64,000 nt of DNA, from contig JAKBMB010000024.1 of assembly GCA_021831785.1 (NCBI GenBank), forward strand, positions 1-64,000, read 5' to 3'. This stretch comes from Deltaproteobacteria bacterium (GTDB lineage: Bacteria > Desulfobacterota > Binatia > Binatales > Binataceae). A program made the position numbers and the translations under genes. Positions 1-8,692 of the stretch are shown piece after piece; the first letter of the stretch is position 1; each line of letters begins with the position of its first letter. The notes under the pieces were generated by a model. That model was not told where the DNA came from. It worked only from the letters and a program-made list of their open reading frames with translations, and ran no database searches.

Positions 1-374
1 ACCAAGCGATTGCGGTCAGTGACGCTTACGCCCCCGAGCACGTCGAGGTGATGACCGCGAGGAACCAATACTATCTCGACCGGCTGAAAAATTACGGGAG
101 TCTTTTCTTGGGCGAAGAGAGCACCGTGGCATACGGGGACAAAGGCGTCGGCACCAACCACACCCTGCCGACCGGAAGGGCGGCTCGATACAGCGGCGGG
201 CTATGGGTGGGCAAGTTCATCAAGACCGTGACCTATCAGCGGCTGACCGCCGAGGCGAGCCGCCGCATAGCCCCGACGATCGGGCGCCTGTGCCAGGTCG
301 AAGGGATGCTGGCGCATAAGATTACCGCCGACGTGCGGCACAACCGCTACGGTCAGGCGCCCAAAGACGGGTGA
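1..374 (+). CDS. HisD-family dehydrogenase, C-terminal part (cut by window start)
   Basis: The reading frame is already open at base 3 and runs to a TGA at 372-374, so only the last ~123 residues are present. It holds the histidinol dehydrogenase-family landmarks YAPEHVEV and GVGTNHTLPT. The tail (ARYSGGLWVGKFIKTVTYQ, then EGMLAHK) looks more like the catabolic HisD paralogues typified by sulfopropanediol dehydrogenase HpsN than like biosynthetic HisD. That reading and the position just upstream of an importer suggest oxidation of an imported alcohol rather than histidine synthesis. Family membership is clear; the substrate is inference. Confidence 0.8.
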   Translation, partial: QAIAVSDAYAPEHVEVMTARNQYYLDRLKNYGSLFLGEESTVAYGDKGVGTNHTLPTGRAARYSGGLWVGKFIKTVTYQRLTAEASRRIAPTIGRLCQVEGMLAHKITADVRHNRYGQAPKDG

Positions 375-467
375 GGTGCACGCCAGGGTTCTCGATTGGA
401 ACGCTTAGCAACAAAGCCGTTGAAGCCGCCGGAATCCAGTGGCTAGCGGGACCGATAGGGGAGGGTT

Positions 468-1961
468 ATGGGGAGAGAAAAGCGGCTGCCCGACCGGAGT
501 CGAAGGAAGTTTCTCAAGCAGACCGCGCTTGCCGCGGCGGGATGTGCATTCGCGCCGCCGTTGCTGCTCACCGCGAGCGCCGTCCACGCAGCTCAATTGG
601 AGCTCCAGGGGGTTGACATACAGGCGGCCGCCCAAGCGAAAAAACTTGCAGCCAACAAAGACGTTACGCTCACAATCATGGAGCCCTCCGGTTCGCTGGG
701 AAATATCAAGCCTGTCGCGGAACGCTGGTCGGCGGCAACCGGCATCAAGATCAAGTATGTCGAAGTCCCTCTGGAGGAGATCGACCAGAAGATGATGCTC
801 GAGGCGATCTCTAAAGCGGGCTCCTTTGACCTGGCTCTTCCCGCCAGCTTTGGCCTTCCCGATCTGGTGACTTCCGGCATTGTGCACAATTTGGACGAGC
901 TATCCGGCAAGTACCAGCCGCCCGGCTACACCTCCGACATGCTTTACACCGTCGGCAACTACTACAAGGGCCGCTTATACGGCTACGGAACCGATGGCGA
1001 TACCTACGTGATGTTCTACCTGAAGGACTGGCTCGATAATCCCGATGAGAAAAAGCGCTTCGCGGACAAGCACGGGTACGAGCTGCAAGTCCCCAAGACC
1101 TGGGAGCAACTGGACCAGATGATGGCGTTTTTCCATCGCCCCGACCGAGGCATGTACGGTGGGGCGCTGTTTCGCACGCGCTTCTTCATCGCGTGGGAAT
1201 GGTGGGTTCGCTTCCATGCCAAAGGCTACTATCCGTTCGGGCCTGGGATGAAGCCGCAGATCAACAACGACGCTGGCGTTCAGGCGCTTGCGGAGCTGGT
1301 GGCGGCGTCCAAGTATCTCTATCCCGGAGCCCGTTCAAACGGGCTGTTCGAGAATTTCCAGGCATTTGGGCAAGGGGGAAAATTCTGTAACATCGGTTGG
1401 GGCGGAACTCAGAAGTACCTGAATAGCGATAAGTCGTCGGTCAAGGGGGAGCTTGCTTTCGGTCCCATGCCCGGTGGCGTTGTCGAAGGCCAATTTCTCA
1501 GTACGCCGTATTTCAATTGGGGTTGGAATTACGTAGTCTCCAGCTTGTCGCCGAACAAGGAGATTGCTTATCTCTTCACGCTTTACGCCGTGAGTCCGGT
1601 CGAATCGACGATCGCGATCCGCGATCAGAATGGGTACTTCGACCCGTTTCGCAAGGTGCACTACAAGGACCCCTGGATCATTCGCACTTACGGGGAGCCC
1701 TTCCTCGCGGTGCACGAGGCGAGCATGGCCAACAGCATGCCCGACCTCTATCTACGGGGACATGGCGAGTATTTTGACGCGTTGCGGGAGAACGTTCAGG
1801 CCGCTGACGTGGGACAGAAGACGCCCAAGCAGGCGCTGAACGACGCGGCCAAGCGCTGGGACAAGATTACGGACCGCATGAACCGGGGGAGCCAACAGGT
1901 ACAATGGGATTTCTTGAAGTCGCACTATCCGCCGGCGCTTCGCAACCGGCTTAAGGGCTAG
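468..1961 (+). CDS. ABC transporter extracellular solute-binding protein (family 1 type), Tat signal
   Basis: A 497-residue periplasmic binding protein. The N-terminus carries a twin-arginine motif (SRRKFLKQ, about residues 11-18) followed by a hydrophobic stretch and a plausible AxA cleavage region (VHAAQ), so export of a folded protein is predicted. The body has the fold signatures of sugar/glycerol-type binding proteins (an AERWSAATGIKIKYVEVP-type N-lobe and the SPNKEIAYLFTLYAVSP segment). Two permease and two ATPase genes follow on the same strand, making this the substrate-recognition subunit of one importer. The substrate cannot be read from sequence. The ATG at 468 follows an AGGG-type ribosome site. 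Confidence 0.88.
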   Translation: MGREKRLPDRSRRKFLKQTALAAAGCAFAPPLLLTASAVHAAQLELQGVDIQAAAQAKKLAANKDVTLTIMEPSGSLGNIKPVAERWSAATGIKIKYVEVPLEEIDQKMMLEAISKAGSFDLALPASFGLPDLVTSGIVHNLDELSGKYQPPGYTSDMLYTVGNYYKGRLYGYGTDGDTYVMFYLKDWLDNPDEKKRFADKHGYELQVPKTWEQLDQMMAFFHRPDRGMYGGALFRTRFFIAWEWWVRFHAKGYYPFGPGMKPQINNDAGVQALAELVAASKYLYPGARSNGLFENFQAFGQGGKFCNIGWGGTQKYLNSDKSSVKGELAFGPMPGGVVEGQFLSTPYFNWGWNYVVSSLSPNKEIAYLFTLYAVSPVESTIAIRDQNGYFDPFRKVHYKDPWIIRTYGEPFLAVHEASMANSMPDLYLRGHGEYFDALRENVQAADVGQKTPKQALNDAAKRWDKITDRMNRGSQQVQWDFLKSHYPPALRNRLKG

Positions 1962-2073
1962 TCGCCGCCGGGTTGGTCAGGGGCCCGGACGGAGAGCTCA
2001 CAATGTTCGTCCCTCGCTCATGCGGTGGTCAACATCGTGTCTCGCATCCCCAGGATGCGTGGAGTGAGGGCGG

Positions 2074-3117
2074 ATGGCGGGAGCGGCTGCCCGCGCGACC
2101 CACAGCGCGGGGAACCACATTACCGAAAGACAGGACCTGATGCGGGAGCGACAGTTACGCGAGGCTGCCATCCAAGAGGTTGGCGACGAAGCGGTGGGCC
2201 CTAGCTGCCAAAGAAGCGGACGATATGGGGCGATTGCGCGGACGATCGCGCGCCGGATGCCGTTTGAGGTGGCGCTCGCGCTGCCGGCCCAACTGACCGT
2301 CCTGGCCGTGGTGTTGGTTCCCACGTTGGTCGTGCTCTGGCTTAGCGTTACCTCGTGGCAGCCGACCCAAGGCATCCCCTGGTACAAGGCCGAGGTCGTA
2401 TGGCTATCCAATTTCGTTGACCTCGTTCAAGATGCCGACTTTGTTAGCGCCGTGCTACGCACCGTCTTCATCGTGGTGTTGTCGGCAGCGGTCGAATTGT
2501 TCCTGGCTATCGGGCTTGCGCTGCTCTTCATGGAGGATTGGGCATGGCGCAGGCTCGCGGTGAGCGCGATTATCATACCGATGATGATCGTGCCGGTGGA
2601 TGCGGCCAATGCATTTTACATGCTCTTCAACGATCAAGGTCCGCTTAACTACATTCTCAGTCTCCTCATTGGGCGCACGGTGCAGATAGACTGGCTCGGC
2701 GACGTGCATCTGGCGCTGGTTCCGATAATTTTGTGCGAAATATGGCAGTGGACGCCGCTGATGTTCCTTTTGATGCTGACCGGGCTGATGAACCTTCCGG
2801 AGAATCAAATTCGAGCGGCGGCGGTCCTCGGTGCGTCCCCCAGGCGGGTCTTCATGCGGGTCATTTTGCCGCTCTTGATGCCGGTGATTTTGCTCTCTCT
2901 GATCGTTAGGAGCATCGAGATATTCAAACTGTTCGACCCGGTCTACATCATGACTCAAGGGGGCCCAGGAAACGCCACGGAGACTATCTCGATGTACATG
3001 TATCATGGCGCCTTCATGTTTTTCCGCATGGGCTACATGGCGGCGGCGGCGCTCATGGTGCTGGTGGTTGTGATAACGATTTCAGCAATGCTGGCACGCC
3101 CGCTCATGCGGCACTGA
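2074..3117 (+). CDS. ABC transporter permease, MalF/UgpA type
   Basis: Integral membrane subunit of the importer. After a hydrophilic N-terminus of about 60 residues there are about six hydrophobic segments, starting at LPAQLTVLAVVLVPTLVV. The EAA-type cytoplasmic loop that docks to the ATPase reads IRAAAVLGASPRRVFMRVIL. The chosen start gives 347 residues; ATGs at 2140 and 2257 would remove the unusual N-terminus and are possible. The MalG-type partner starts 18 bases after the stop. Family assignment is secure; start position and substrate are not. Confidence 0.87.
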   Translation: MAGAAARATHSAGNHITERQDLMRERQLREAAIQEVGDEAVGPSCQRSGRYGAIARTIARRMPFEVALALPAQLTVLAVVLVPTLVVLWLSVTSWQPTQGIPWYKAEVVWLSNFVDLVQDADFVSAVLRTVFIVVLSAAVELFLAIGLALLFMEDWAWRRLAVSAIIIPMMIVPVDAANAFYMLFNDQGPLNYILSLLIGRTVQIDWLGDVHLALVPIILCEIWQWTPLMFLLMLTGLMNLPENQIRAAAVLGASPRRVFMRVILPLLMPVILLSLIVRSIEIFKLFDPVYIMTQGGPGNATETISMYMYHGAFMFFRMGYMAAAALMVLVVVITISAMLARPLMRH

Positions 3118-3134
3118 TAGACGCGGGGCCGAGG

Positions 3135-4025
3135 ATGCCGAGTACGAGGCGATTTGGGCTCGGATGGGTGAAGACCTTCGTGGTGCTGACAGCGATGGTG
3201 ATCGCCTTGTTCCCGGTTTTTTGGCTAGTTTCGACAGCGTTCAAACCGTACAACGAATGGCAGGCTTGGCCGCCGGTGTGGGTGAGCAGGCAGCCGACCC
3301 TGCAGAACTATCGGATAGTGTTTTTCCCTGAACTGGCGCAAAAGTTCGCCGCGAACGAAAAGGGCAACCTAAGCTACAAAGTCTCTGGGAGCGCGTGGAA
3401 GGCGTTCGCTGACTCAGCGATCATCTCGGGCTTTGCGACTTTCTTTTCAGTCGTTTTTGGCACGCTAGCGGCTTATTCGATCGTGCGGTTCGGCATCGGA
3501 GGCACGACCTACCCGTTCCAGTTTCTGACGGTCCGGATGTTTCCGCCAATCGCAGTGGTCGTGCCGATGGTGGTGCTGTTCTCAGCGTTGCGCCTATCGG
3601 ATACCTTGACGGGCCTGATTCTGGCGTATACCGCCTTTACGCTTCCCTTCAGCATTTGGATGATCAGAAGCTTCATCGAGGAGACGCCGGAGGAACTTGA
3701 GGGTGTGGCAATGGTTCACGGCATGGGGCGCTTGCAAGTATTTTTGACCATCACCCTGCCGCTTGTGCGCGGCGGCATACTAGCGACCGCGCTGTTTATC
3801 TTCATTCTAAACTGGTCCGAGTTCCTTTTTGCCCTGACGCTGGGCGGGAGCAAGGTGGTGACGGTCACGGTTCAGGTCGCGAATTACGTCTCCGCGAGTT
3901 CGGGTAAGCTCTACGGGGTGCAGGCCGCGATGGGGACGATTTCGACGATTCCCGTGTTACTGCTCGGTTATCTGATCCAACGTCACCTGGTCCGCGGGCT
4001 GACGTTCGGCGCGGTCAAGCGGTAA
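3135..4025 (+). CDS. ABC transporter permease, MalG/UgpE type
   Basis: The second transmembrane subunit, 296 residues. The first membrane helix (about residues 10-30) leads into the LVSTAFKP segment typical of MalG-like permeases. The EAA loop is recognisable as TPEELEGVAMVHGMGRLQVFLTI (first part), and it is followed by ILNWSEFLFALTLGG near the C-terminus. The gene starts 18 bases downstream of the MalF-type gene and ends 4 bases before the first ATPase gene, so the set is almost certainly co-transcribed. Confidence 0.9.
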   Translation: MPSTRRFGLGWVKTFVVLTAMVIALFPVFWLVSTAFKPYNEWQAWPPVWVSRQPTLQNYRIVFFPELAQKFAANEKGNLSYKVSGSAWKAFADSAIISGFATFFSVVFGTLAAYSIVRFGIGGTTYPFQFLTVRMFPPIAVVVPMVVLFSALRLSDTLTGLILAYTAFTLPFSIWMIRSFIEETPEELEGVAMVHGMGRLQVFLTITLPLVRGGILATALFIFILNWSEFLFALTLGGSKVVTVTVQVANYVSASSGKLYGVQAAMGTISTIPVLLLGYLIQRHLVRGLTFGAVKR

Positions 4026-4029
4026 GGCG

Positions 4030-5160
4030 ATGGTGCCCAGGCTGGAGGTCCGGAACCTAAGGAAAAGCTTTGGCGACTCCACTGTCGTCCGCGACCTCTC
4101 GCTTTCGCTCGCCAAGGGCGAGTTTTTGTCGCTGCTCGGCCCCTCCGGATGCGGAAAGTCCACGACGCTTTCGATGATAGCTGGGTTCATCGCTGCGGAC
4201 GCGGGCGAGGTCTTAATCGACGGCAAGTCGGTCAAGGATCTGCCCCCGCAGCGTCGCGGGGTGGGGCTGGTGTTTCAGGATTATGCCGTGTTCAGCCGGC
4301 TGACTGTGGCCGACAACCTCGCGTTCGCGCTCGAAATAAAACGGGTGCCGCGCAGAGAAAGGCGGCGCAGGGTAGAAGATTTCGCGAACCTGCTTGGGCT
4401 CGCGGGGATGCTCAACCGTCGCGGCGCGTCGCTGAGCATGAGCGAGATGCAGCGCGTCGCGCTCGCCCGCGTGCTGATCGGCGAGCCCCAGATTTTGCTG
4501 CTCGACGAGCCGATGTCGAATTTGGATGCCCTCTTGCGCGCGAATCTGCGCACCGAGCTCAAGCAGATTCAGACCGGTCTCGGTCAAAGCGTGCTCTATG
4601 TGACACACGATCAAGCCGAGGCGCTGAGTATGTCGGACCGGATAGCGGTGATGCGCGACGGGGAGCTGCTCCAGGTAGGTTCGCCGGAAGAAATCTACCG
4701 TCGGCCGTGCAGCCGGTTCGTTGCTGAATTTATCGGCGACCCGCCGATCAACTTGATTCAGTGCGAGGTGCACCGCGATGGCGTGCAGCTTGTCGCGAGC
4801 ACCGTGCGTCATCGCGGTCTTCTCCTAGGCAGTGGACAGGCGGATTCCGGTTCCTATTTGCTCGCGGTGAGGCCCCATGACGTGGCGGTGAGCCGCGAGC
4901 CGGTCGCCGGCAGCGCACCGGCGGTCGTGCGGTTCATCGAGAACTTCGGCGCCGAGCACGTGTTGCACATCGACTACGGCGGCGAGCTTATCCGAGCGAC
5001 GGTTGCGCCGGGCTTCGCCGACGTGGAAGAAATCGTGCACGTGAGCTTCGGCTGCGGCAGCGTGGGGCTGATCGACTTGGGGACGGAACGGTTGATCGAG
5101 GTTGAACCGGCCGAGGACAGGGCGCGCGTGTCACGGGTGCAGGCTCAAGTAGGAGAATAG
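4030..5160 (+). CDS. ABC transporter ATPase 1 with altered signature motif
   Basis: A 376-residue importer ATPase. Walker A is GPSGCGKST (about residues 37-45), the Q-loop glutamine is in VFQDYAVF, Walker B is ILLLDEP (about 155-161), the switch histidine is in VTHDQAEAL, and a TOBE-type domain occupies the last ~110 residues. The ABC signature, normally LSGGQ, reads LSMSE (about 135-139), so both glycines are absent. The neighbouring ATPase has a normal signature, which suggests an asymmetric heterodimer with one degenerate ATP site. The rhizobial glycerol importer GlpSTPQV is a precedent for two ATPase genes with two permeases. Confidence 0.9.
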   Translation: MVPRLEVRNLRKSFGDSTVVRDLSLSLAKGEFLSLLGPSGCGKSTTLSMIAGFIAADAGEVLIDGKSVKDLPPQRRGVGLVFQDYAVFSRLTVADNLAFALEIKRVPRRERRRRVEDFANLLGLAGMLNRRGASLSMSEMQRVALARVLIGEPQILLLDEPMSNLDALLRANLRTELKQIQTGLGQSVLYVTHDQAEALSMSDRIAVMRDGELLQVGSPEEIYRRPCSRFVAEFIGDPPINLIQCEVHRDGVQLVASTVRHRGLLLGSGQADSGSYLLAVRPHDVAVSREPVAGSAPAVVRFIENFGAEHVLHIDYGGELIRATVAPGFADVEEIVHVSFGCGSVGLIDLGTERLIEVEPAEDRARVSRVQAQVGE

Positions 5161-5161
5161 C

Positions 5162-6259
5162 GTGGCGGCCGCGTCGTTGTTGGTGAGCGCGCTGAGCAAG
5201 CGCTTTGAGCGAACAGCAGCGCTAAGCGAGCTCAGCGTCGATGCGCAGAGGGGAGAGTTTGTCTGCATTGTAGGACCGACGAACGCCGGCAAATCCACGC
5301 TGCTCAAGACCATTGCCGGCATCCACCGCCCCGACGCCGGAGCGATTTGGATCAATGGCCGAGACGTAACTCGTCTGCCGCCGAAGGACCGCAATGTAAG
5401 TCTGTTGTTTCAAAACCTCGCGCTTTTCCCCACGATGACCGGCTTCGAGAACATCGCCTTCCCGATGCGGATTGCTCGCGTTCGGCAAGCCGAGGTCGAG
5501 GCTGGGGTCAGCGAGGTCGCACGCTTGCTGCGGATCGAGCACGTGTTGCATCGCCGACCAAGCACTTTTTCCGGGGGCGAGCAGCAGCGCGTTGCAATCG
5601 GGCGGGCGATCGTGCACCGGGCGGATGTGCTGATGTTGGACGAGCCGCTTACCAACCTCGACGCCAATATTCGCATCGCGTTGCGTATCGAGCTTAAGAA
5701 ACTCCATCGTGAGCTGGGGCAGACAGTCGTTTACGTCACCCACGACCAGGTCGAGGCGATGAGTCTTTCCGCGCGGATTGCTGTGCTGCATGAAGGGCGG
5801 CTGCAGCAGTTCGGCACTCCCGACGAGGTGTACAACCGGCCCGCGAACCGGTTCGTGGCGCAGTTCATGGGCTCGCCCCCGATGAACATCCTGGAGGTCG
5901 AACTTTCTACTGATCAGGGCGCTATCCAACTGGCTGGAGATGGGTTTAGGATTCCGTTAAACCGGCTGCCGCGAGGGCAGGGATTCTCGCGCTTGCCGCG
6001 CGAAGTCGCCGTCGGCGTACGGCCCGAAGCAGTTCGGGTGAAGACTGAGCGCTCTCCCGAAACGCCCTTCGCCGGCGAAGTATTCTGGGTCGAACGGCTG
6101 GGTGGCAAGAACATATTGGACGTGCGGCTGGGGCGCAATCTGATCAAGGTCGTGGTGAAACCAAGCCACGCGGCGAGCCGGCGTGGCTTGGCGTGGTTCG
6201 GATTTTCTCCCGAGCCTCACCACCTGCTGGACCGCGCGACGGGGGTTTTCTTCCAGTAA
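5162..6259 (+). CDS. ABC transporter ATPase 2 with canonical signature motif
   Basis: The second nucleotide-binding subunit, 365 residues, starting at GTG one base after the previous stop. Walker A is GPTNAGKST (about residues 38-46), the Q-loop is LLFQNLALF, the signature is FSGGEQQRVAIGRA (about 136-149), Walker B is VLMLDEP, and the H-loop is VTHDQVEAM. A C-terminal TOBE-type domain contains VGVRPEAVRV. Unlike ATPase 1 all catalytic motifs look intact. The adjacent pair implies a heterodimeric engine for the single permease pair. Confidence 0.9.
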   Translation: MAAASLLVSALSKRFERTAALSELSVDAQRGEFVCIVGPTNAGKSTLLKTIAGIHRPDAGAIWINGRDVTRLPPKDRNVSLLFQNLALFPTMTGFENIAFPMRIARVRQAEVEAGVSEVARLLRIEHVLHRRPSTFSGGEQQRVAIGRAIVHRADVLMLDEPLTNLDANIRIALRIELKKLHRELGQTVVYVTHDQVEAMSLSARIAVLHEGRLQQFGTPDEVYNRPANRFVAQFMGSPPMNILEVELSTDQGAIQLAGDGFRIPLNRLPRGQGFSRLPREVAVGVRPEAVRVKTERSPETPFAGEVFWVERLGGKNILDVRLGRNLIKVVVKPSHAASRRGLAWFGFSPEPHHLLDRATGVFFQ

Positions 6260-6323
6260 CGCTGAGTTGCCGGCGCTATGCGCTGGCAGTAGCTCCACCG
6301 AACGGCTACAGAGAGGGCACTTC

Positions 6324-7487
6324 ATGATCGGAGATAAACAGCAGGGCGCCATTCAGACGCGTCCGCTTCCAGGCCGGTTTCCCTATAGCGCATTTTCCAA
6401 CGACCTCGAACTGCCAGCGCCGCGTAAGCTCGACGAGGTTATCGCGATGACGCCCGATCAAATGGCGCGGGCTTCACGATTGGTTATCGCGGCCTATAAC
6501 GAGCTCTTGCAGGTCGCGGCGAGTCTTGAGCAGCCGGAGTATCGCCAGCTCATGACCGAGTGTTTGGCCAGACCCAGGATAACGTTTCTCGAGATGTATC
6601 CAAGCGTCGCAGATCGCCAGGGCTTATTTGAAGAGATGGTGGGCCTGGGATTTTTTAATAAGGAAGATGGTCCTGACTATGTGTGGCCGGCGGGGCACCT
6701 GACCCCGCAAACCTATCTCACCGTTCCATCTAGCCATAACAACTTTTACAATGCCTTTCCTGGTGGACTCGCCGTAACGGTGGCGTATAACGTGCGCATG
6801 GCGGAGGCCTACATCTGCAATTATCGTCAGATGTACGGGTTGCCCATCAACCGCGGTCTGCCGGCGGCGGCGTTGTGCGTGCACGAGTATCCCAAAGTGT
6901 GGCTCTACCAGTGGCTGGACGACGGCTCCTGGCTCGAAGAGCCGCGGACGGTCTACAACGACACCTGGCACGCTCACTGCATTTATGTGACCGCGGAATT
7001 GATGCATCGGCGCTGTGATTCTCGCCTCGTGATGGCGATGGCGGCGGCGCATCAACTGTCATTGCTCGACGCCTCTATGCAGGGCCGCGAGGTGGTCTGC
7101 AACTGGCTCGGCCTTGAGCGGGTCGCGCATTTTATCAAGGCGGCGGCGGTGATGGCGCAGGTCGATGCGGTCGATTACGGGCTGCTTGAGCGCCGCAATG
7201 GCAGTATGGTGCTCACCCCGGTGCCCGCCGAGCAGTGGGTGACTCATCTGGCGGATATGAACTGGCCCTACATCATGGGAGCGGCGCATTTGTACACTTA
7301 TCCAGCGCTGCGCCAAATCGCGGCTCGCGACTATGGTATGATGTTCCCGGACCTGTCCGGACGGCCCTTTAACCAGTTGAAAAACTACGTGTGGTCTCAA
7401 TTGGGGGAGATCTCCTTGTATGAGATCCTGGTACGGGAGGGGTTCGAAACGATGCGCGATACGGTCCTCCGTCTCGTGGCCAAATAA
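6324..7487 (+). CDS. Unrecognised cytosolic protein linked to the ABC importer; possible divergent HD domain
   Basis: A 387-residue protein without signal peptide or membrane segment. The ATG at 6324 is preferred over an upstream in-frame start because a purine-rich GAGAGGG lies just before it. I do not recognise a family. The middle part recalls an HD hydrolase: SHNNFYNAFPGGLAVTVAYN is followed by CVHEYPKVW (HE where HD is expected) and later by WHAHCIYVTAELMHRR. A metal-binding role for these histidines is only inference. It lies 64 bases after ATPase 2 on the same strand, so it may process the imported compound. Confidence 0.6.
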   Translation: MIGDKQQGAIQTRPLPGRFPYSAFSNDLELPAPRKLDEVIAMTPDQMARASRLVIAAYNELLQVAASLEQPEYRQLMTECLARPRITFLEMYPSVADRQGLFEEMVGLGFFNKEDGPDYVWPAGHLTPQTYLTVPSSHNNFYNAFPGGLAVTVAYNVRMAEAYICNYRQMYGLPINRGLPAAALCVHEYPKVWLYQWLDDGSWLEEPRTVYNDTWHAHCIYVTAELMHRRCDSRLVMAMAAAHQLSLLDASMQGREVVCNWLGLERVAHFIKAAAVMAQVDAVDYGLLERRNGSMVLTPVPAEQWVTHLADMNWPYIMGAAHLYTYPALRQIAARDYGMMFPDLSGRPFNQLKNYVWSQLGEISLYEILVREGFETMRDTVLRLVAK

Positions 7488-7741
7488 GGCGGCTTACGGC
7501 GGGTCGGCCAGCCCCGCCAGTAGCGGCACGACCGCAGCCCCGCGTGCGTGTTATCAGGTCAGCCCGGCGGTTTATTGCAATGGGTCAGCCACCTGAGCCG
7601 GCGGCTGGTCTAACCCCCCCAATGCCCGTCAGGTCATAAGTAGAGTCGGCTGATGTGACCAAAACCCCGAGAATCGGGCCAGCGATAAGTTGAATGATGG
7701 CCGTTGGGCGTGGTTCTCTGAAGCGTGAGGAGGACCCGAAA

Positions 7742-7780
7742 GTGGCAAAGAAGAGATACCACGCAGAGCAGATTATTTAG
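7742..7780 (+). pseudogene. IS3-family transposase OrfA, N-terminal remnant
   Basis: Thirteen codons starting with GTG and ending at TAG encode VAKKRYHAEQII. This matches the start of IS3-family OrfA proteins, which read (M)KKRY.AEQI followed by a helix-turn-helix. A good ribosome site, GAGGAGG, sits about ten bases upstream, as expected for a genuine orfA start. The remainder is missing and RbsC-like sequence begins within about 20 bases, which marks a deletion or insertion junction. Confidence 0.6.
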
Positions 7781-7793
7781 GGGCGCCGCCGGA

Positions 7794-8021
7794 CCGACGC
7801 TGGGCTCGGAGCTTTTGCTCAACAGCTTGGCGGCCATTGTTGTGGGCGGAACTTCGCTTTCGGGTGGCGAGGGCGGGGTGCATCGGACGCTGCTCGGCGT
7901 GCTCATCATCACGCTTTTGGACAACGGCCTGAAGCTGATGGGTGTGGGCGAGTATGTGCAAATGGTGGTCAAGGGGGCGGTAGTAATCAGCGCGGTGCTG
8001 GTCAGTCAAGATCGCACCAAA
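7794..8021 (+). pseudogene. RbsC-like sugar ABC permease, C-terminal fragment
   Basis: About 75 codons in one frame match the C-terminus of ribose/xylose-type ABC permeases: LAAIVVGGTSLSGGEGGV, then a TLLGVLIITLLDNGLKLMGV membrane helix, then VQMVVKGAVVISAVLV. This region of RbsC normally follows several more membrane helices, none of which is present. No partner ATPase or binding protein adjoins it. It is a broken relic joined to IS3 debris on both sides. Confidence 0.75.
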
Positions 8022-8055
8022 CTTAGCATCGCGAAGTACACGGCGCGCGGAGTTG

Positions 8056-8145
8056 GCGCGCATCCTCAGGCGAGCCGCAGCGTGCGGGAAAAGCCAGGCA
8101 GTATTTGAGAGTCTTGAACTGGCTTTCCGAGTAAGTGTTGTCGGA
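8056..8145 (-). pseudogene. IS3-family transposase OrfB (DDE), internal fragment
   Basis: On the minus strand a 30-codon stretch encodes SDNTYSESQFKTLKYCLAF, then PARCGSPEDAR. This matches the conserved end of the IS3-type integrase core, usually read as NP(F/Y)SESQFKTLKYRPxFPxRFGSxEDAR, which contains the catalytic glutamate region. It begins where the recombinase fragment stops, in a different frame, so two unrelated gene ends have been fused. Confidence 0.7.
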
Positions 8146-8147
8146 GG

Positions 8148-8315
8148 GCCGGAAAGCGTCACGGCGATGCGGCCGGGAATGCCGGCCCGGACCATGTTGC
8201 ACACGGCCGTGCACCGCAGATCATGCACCAGGACTGGCCCCAGGCCCGCCCTGTTGCACGCGTTCGACCACAGCTTGCGAAAGTCGCCGATCGGCTCGCC
8301 GTTACGATGGAACAT
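8148..8315 (-). pseudogene. Tyrosine recombinase/integrase, C-terminal fragment
   Basis: Minus-strand codons encode MFHRNGEPIGDFRKLW, then VLVHDLRCTAVCNMVRAGIP and GRIAVTLSG. This is the phage-integrase C-terminal domain with the HxLR box and the (R/K)VAMxLSGH region. It breaks immediately before the second catalytic histidine, at the junction with the IS3 OrfB piece, so the active site and the tyrosine are lost. Confidence 0.75.
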
Positions 8316-8575
8316 AAACCGGCAGTCAAGTCGGCACCTAGTGTCCCGTCCCGCAAATAAGTTGCTTAACAGGGGGAGCCTTAGCTGGGGTGATGCTGGC
8401 CGCAGCGCAGAGCCCGCCCTGCGGCTGCCGAAGGAATAGCCGCGATGCTTTTTTTCTGGTCATCCTGAGCGCCCCTGCGCTGTGATGCTGGACCCCGGCT
8501 TTGTCATGCTGAGCGTTTGTGAATTTTTGGCAAGCTGCCGCATGCCGCTGCACACTGCGCCCGATATGTCTCTAG

Positions 8576-8692
8576 TAGGGCGGGCCGCCGTGCCCGCCAT
8601 GATGCGCGGGCGCCACGCCCGCGCGGCCAATGACCACCCACCGACCGGGCTGGCACCGCGGCCACAGGGCGGGCACGGCGGCCCACCCTACT
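8576..8692 (-). repeat. ~120-bp dispersed element with 23-24-bp inverted ends, copy A
   Basis: The left end reads TAGGGCGGGCCGCCGTGCCC, and nearly the same sequence reappears inverted at the right end, differing at about one base. The whole unit is almost identical, in inverse orientation, to 14838-14956. It has no coding capacity. Size and inverted ends suggest a MITE- or REP-like nonautonomous element. Confidence 0.75.
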
